Source: Herbaspirillum sp. WKF16 (lineage in GTDB: Bacteria; Pseudomonadota; Gammaproteobacteria; Burkholderiales; Burkholderiaceae_D). From it: 64,000 nucleotides of DNA. The position numbers were made by a program, and so were the translations under genes. Of this stretch, positions 62,010 to 64,000 are shown piece after piece; position 1 is the stretch's first letter; every line of letters starts with the position of its first letter. The DNA lies in NCBI RefSeq assembly GCF_028993615.1, contig NZ_CP118632.1, forward strand, positions 992,001 through 1,056,000. Direction: 5' to 3'. The notes beneath the pieces are model-generated. The model made no database searches. It had not been told where the DNA came from and was given only the letters and a program-made list of their open reading frames with translations.

Positions 62010-62660
62010 ATGGAACGCAAGAGTTTTGGCAATATGCAGTGCCCGGTGGCGCGTACCCTGGAGCGCGTGGGCGAATGGTGGAGCATCCTGATCCTGCGCG
62101 ACGCGCTGCAGGGGCTGACCCGCTTCGACCAGTTCCAGAAGAGCCTCGACATCGCCCCCAACATGCTCACGCGCCGCCTCACCACGCTGGTCGACGCCGG
62201 CATGCTGGAGCGCCGCCAGTACAGCGATCGCCCGCCGCGCTTCGAGTACGTGCTGACCGACCTTGGGCGCGATTTCCGCACTATCATCGTGGCGCTCAAT
62301 TCCTGGGGCAACAAGCATTTCGCGCCGGAAGGGCCGAGTGTGATGCTGGTCGACCGCGACAGCGGCAAGCAGATCGACCTGGGCCTGGTAGATCGCAACA
62401 CCGGCAAGGAAATCAATGGCCGCGAGCACATCATCGTCGCCGGCCCGCAAGCCGATGAGCTCACCCGCGAGCGCCTGGATTCGCTGGCGCGCCTGCGCGA
62501 AGCCGCCAACGAGGCGCGCCTGCTGGAACAGGCCGATGAGCTTGAGGCCAAGCCCAGGAAGACCAGGAAAGTGAGCGAAATCAAGGCCGGGAAAGCCGGG
62601 CAGGACAAGCCGGCCAAGGTCAAGGCCAAGCCGGCGGCGAAGGCCGCCCGGCGCGCCTGA
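62010..62660 (+). CDS. HxlR-family regulator with Lys/Ala-rich tail
   Basis: A 216-residue protein. Residues 1-100 are an HxlR winged helix (CPVARTLERVGEWWSILILRD, at about 11-31, and LTRFDQFQKSL). The middle is a region of strands with an odd repeated DRDSGKQIDLGLVDRNTGKEI pattern (about 107-130). The last 35 residues are rich in Lys, Ala and Pro (KPAKVKAKPAAKAARRA), like histone-H1-type tails. AGGAG lies 5 bases before the ATG at 62010; earlier in-frame starts lack this. It is divergent from the MaoC-like gene. Confidence 0.82.
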   Translation: MERKSFGNMQCPVARTLERVGEWWSILILRDALQGLTRFDQFQKSLDIAPNMLTRRLTTLVDAGMLERRQYSDRPPRFEYVLTDLGRDFRTIIVALNSWGNKHFAPEGPSVMLVDRDSGKQIDLGLVDRNTGKEINGREHIIVAGPQADELTRERLDSLARLREAANEARLLEQADELEAKPRKTRKVSEIKAGKAGQDKPAKVKAKPAAKAARRA

Positions 62661-62689
62661 TCCGCGCGCACGCGCCGATCGCAGGGAAC

Positions 62690-62717
62690 ACGCAGCCTTC
62701 GGGCTGCGTTTTTTTTT
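62690..62717 (+). terminator. Rho-independent terminator after the HxlR gene
   Basis: Eight-base arms ACGCAGCC / GGCTGCGT close a TTCG tetraloop, followed by a run of nine Ts. Confidence 0.92.
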
Positions 62718-62876
62718 GCGATAAAAAAATACAACATATGCCTTTTCGACAGCATGGCGCCATCTAAAAAATGACTTCTATAAACCAAGGTGCAGTCACG
62801 GCGGAGCAGAACCCTTAATGTCTGTCCATCCGACGGAAGTACGGATCCTCAAGACTTTTTTATAGAAGGATGTCAA

Positions 62877-64000
62877 ATGAAGAAATCACTGCTGGCACTC
62901 GCCGTCCTGGGCGCATTCGCAGGCGCAGCTCACGCACAGAGCGCTGTGACCATCTACGGTATCGTCGACACCGGTGTCGTCTACCAAAGCAAGGCCGCTG
63001 TCGCAGGCGGCGGAACGGGTAGCAAGTTCAGCCTGAACTCGGGCGTCATCCAGGGTTCGCGCCTGGGCTTCAAGGGTACTGAAGATCTGGGTGGCGGCCT
63101 CTCCGCGCTGTTCAACCTGGAGGTCGGCTTCTCCAACGACACCGGCGGACTGCAAGGCTCCGACGCCGCCACCGGCTCCAACCTGTTCCGCCGCAAGTCG
63201 GTGGTGGGTCTGGCCGGCGGCTTCGGCACCGTGCTGCTGGGTCGTCAAACCGACTTCGCCGACACCATCTCCTCCTACACCTCGGTGCAGGACTTCGGTG
63301 GCTGGACCGGCAACGTCGGCCACAACCTGGATCGCCTGGAAGGCACCCGCACCAACAACTCGGTGTCCTACACCACCAACAACATTGCCGGCTTCACCGG
63401 CAACCTGATCTACGGCTTCGGTGAAACCGCGGGCAAGACCTCCGCCGGTCAATCCTTCGGCGCCGGCCTGAAGTACGACAACGGCCCCCTGGGCCTGGGC
63501 GCGAACTACTACCAGTCCAAGGCCAACGGCACTGCGGCCGCGTCCGACGTCAGCCTGATCCCGGCCACCAGCGCCACCGCGTCGGTCAACACCCAGGCCG
63601 CCAACATCGGCAACACCGCCTACAAGGGCTGGAACCTGGTGGCGTCGTACCAGTTCGGTCCGGCACGCGTGTACGGCAACTGGTCGCGCGTCAAGCAAGA
63701 CCTGAACAGCCAGGCCAACCTGACCGCCGCCGGCGTCGGTTCGCTGGGCGCGGTGAACAACCGCCTGCTGGGCTTCGCCAACAAGGCCGACATCTTCGAA
63801 CTGGGCACCGCCTATTCGTTGAGCCCGTCGCTCAAGCTGTTGGCCGCGGTGGACCACACCCGCGCCACGTTTGACGGCGTCTCGGGCAAGGGCAAGCTGA
63901 CCCAGTACAACCTCGGCACCGACTACTGGCTGTCCAAGCGCACCGACCTGTATGCCTTCCTGGCGTACACCAAGGCGACTGACATGGTCAACACCGGTGT
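62877..64000 (+). CDS. Outer-membrane porin, 3' end outside window
   Basis: The first 374 codons of a Gram-negative porin. A 20-residue signal peptide (MKKSLLALAVLGAFAGAAHA) is followed by QSAVTIYGIVDTG, and by the family blocks GFKGTEDLGGGLSALFNLE and FRRKSVVGLAGGFGTVLLGRQ. It belongs to the same 16-strand porin family as the gene at 7859 but to a more canonical Burkholderiales branch with the PEFxG-like loop region (DFADTISS). AAGGA lies 6 bases before the ATG. The frame is open to the window edge, so the C-terminal strand is not seen. Confidence 0.93.
   Translation, partial: MKKSLLALAVLGAFAGAAHAQSAVTIYGIVDTGVVYQSKAAVAGGGTGSKFSLNSGVIQGSRLGFKGTEDLGGGLSALFNLEVGFSNDTGGLQGSDAATGSNLFRRKSVVGLAGGFGTVLLGRQTDFADTISSYTSVQDFGGWTGNVGHNLDRLEGTRTNNSVSYTTNNIAGFTGNLIYGFGETAGKTSAGQSFGAGLKYDNGPLGLGANYYQSKANGTAAASDVSLIPATSATASVNTQAANIGNTAYKGWNLVASYQFGPARVYGNWSRVKQDLNSQANLTAAGVGSLGAVNNRLLGFANKADIFELGTAYSLSPSLKLLAAVDHTRATFDGVSGKGKLTQYNLGTDYWLSKRTDLYAFLAYTKATDMVNTG

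Overview
The window reads as chromosome of a GC-rich betaproteobacterium of the Oxalobacteraceae, most like Herbaspirillum. This rests on recognisable protein families (ChvE/GguAB transporter, Burkholderiales-type porins, an L-fucose cluster like that of Burkholderia, an Entner-Doudoroff locus with HexR, a GbpR-like LysR protein), not on a marker gene. It is almost wholly a carbon-catabolism region. I saw no rRNA, tRNA, transposase, phage gene or CRISPR array. Layout: (1) 1-10.0 kb, pentose/sugar uptake and oxidation: the end of chvE, gguA and gguB, a sugar-acid dehydratase, a sugar 1-dehydrogenase, a GbpR-like LysR regulator, a porin and an SMP-30 lactonase. Together they give import, oxidation to the lactone, lactone opening and dehydration to a 2-keto-3-deoxy acid, a non-phosphorylative route. 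(2) 10.0-18.5 kb, L-fucose: IclR regulator, fuconate dehydratase, fucose dehydrogenase, mutarotase, a three-gene ABC importer and fuconolactonase. (3) 18.5-19.3 kb, a repeat block holding a 252/276-bp near-duplication. (4) 19.3-31.3 kb, mixed genes: LysE exporter, MgtC-like protein, a 2OG dioxygenase divergent from an SDR with an altered catalytic triad, glycine-zipper lipoprotein, exported alpha/beta hydrolase, GNAT, GntR and LysR regulators, quinone-oxidoreductase-like MDR protein, CNNM/CorC-type protein, gamma-glutamyltransferase. (5) 31.7-46.5 kb, the gluconate/idonate/Entner-Doudoroff block: a LacI-type GntR divergent from gntP, gntK, gluconate 5-dehydrogenase and L-idonate 5-dehydrogenase; then on the other strand pgi, zwf, hexR, tal; then edd-eda. 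(6) 46.7-56.4 kb: lgt, a LysR gene, cytochrome c, an exported unknown, a PLD-type lipoprotein, a PepSY-flavoreductase fusion behind a Fur box, an arylformamidase-like hydrolase, a LysR gene. (7) 56.6-62.7 kb: aromatic-acid MFS carrier, hmgA-fahA-maiA (homogentisate to fumarate and acetoacetate), a MaoC-like protein divergent from an HxlR regulator. (8) a second porin running off the right edge. The most informative non-coding signal is in block 5. Two 16-bp sites of the ATGTTA-N4-TAACAT type lie over the gntP promoter and a third, near-identical site lies upstream of edd. A 15-bp HexR-type site abuts the edd copy directly, and a second HexR-type site lies upstream of pgi. This suggests that the gluconate transporter operon, the edd-eda operon and the pgi-zwf-hexR-tal operon are tied together by two regulators, both encoded here, one sensing gluconate-type ligands and one a KDPG-type ligand. 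Two dispersed palindromic repeat families also run through the intergenic gaps, in one place as four copies of an exact 113-bp period.
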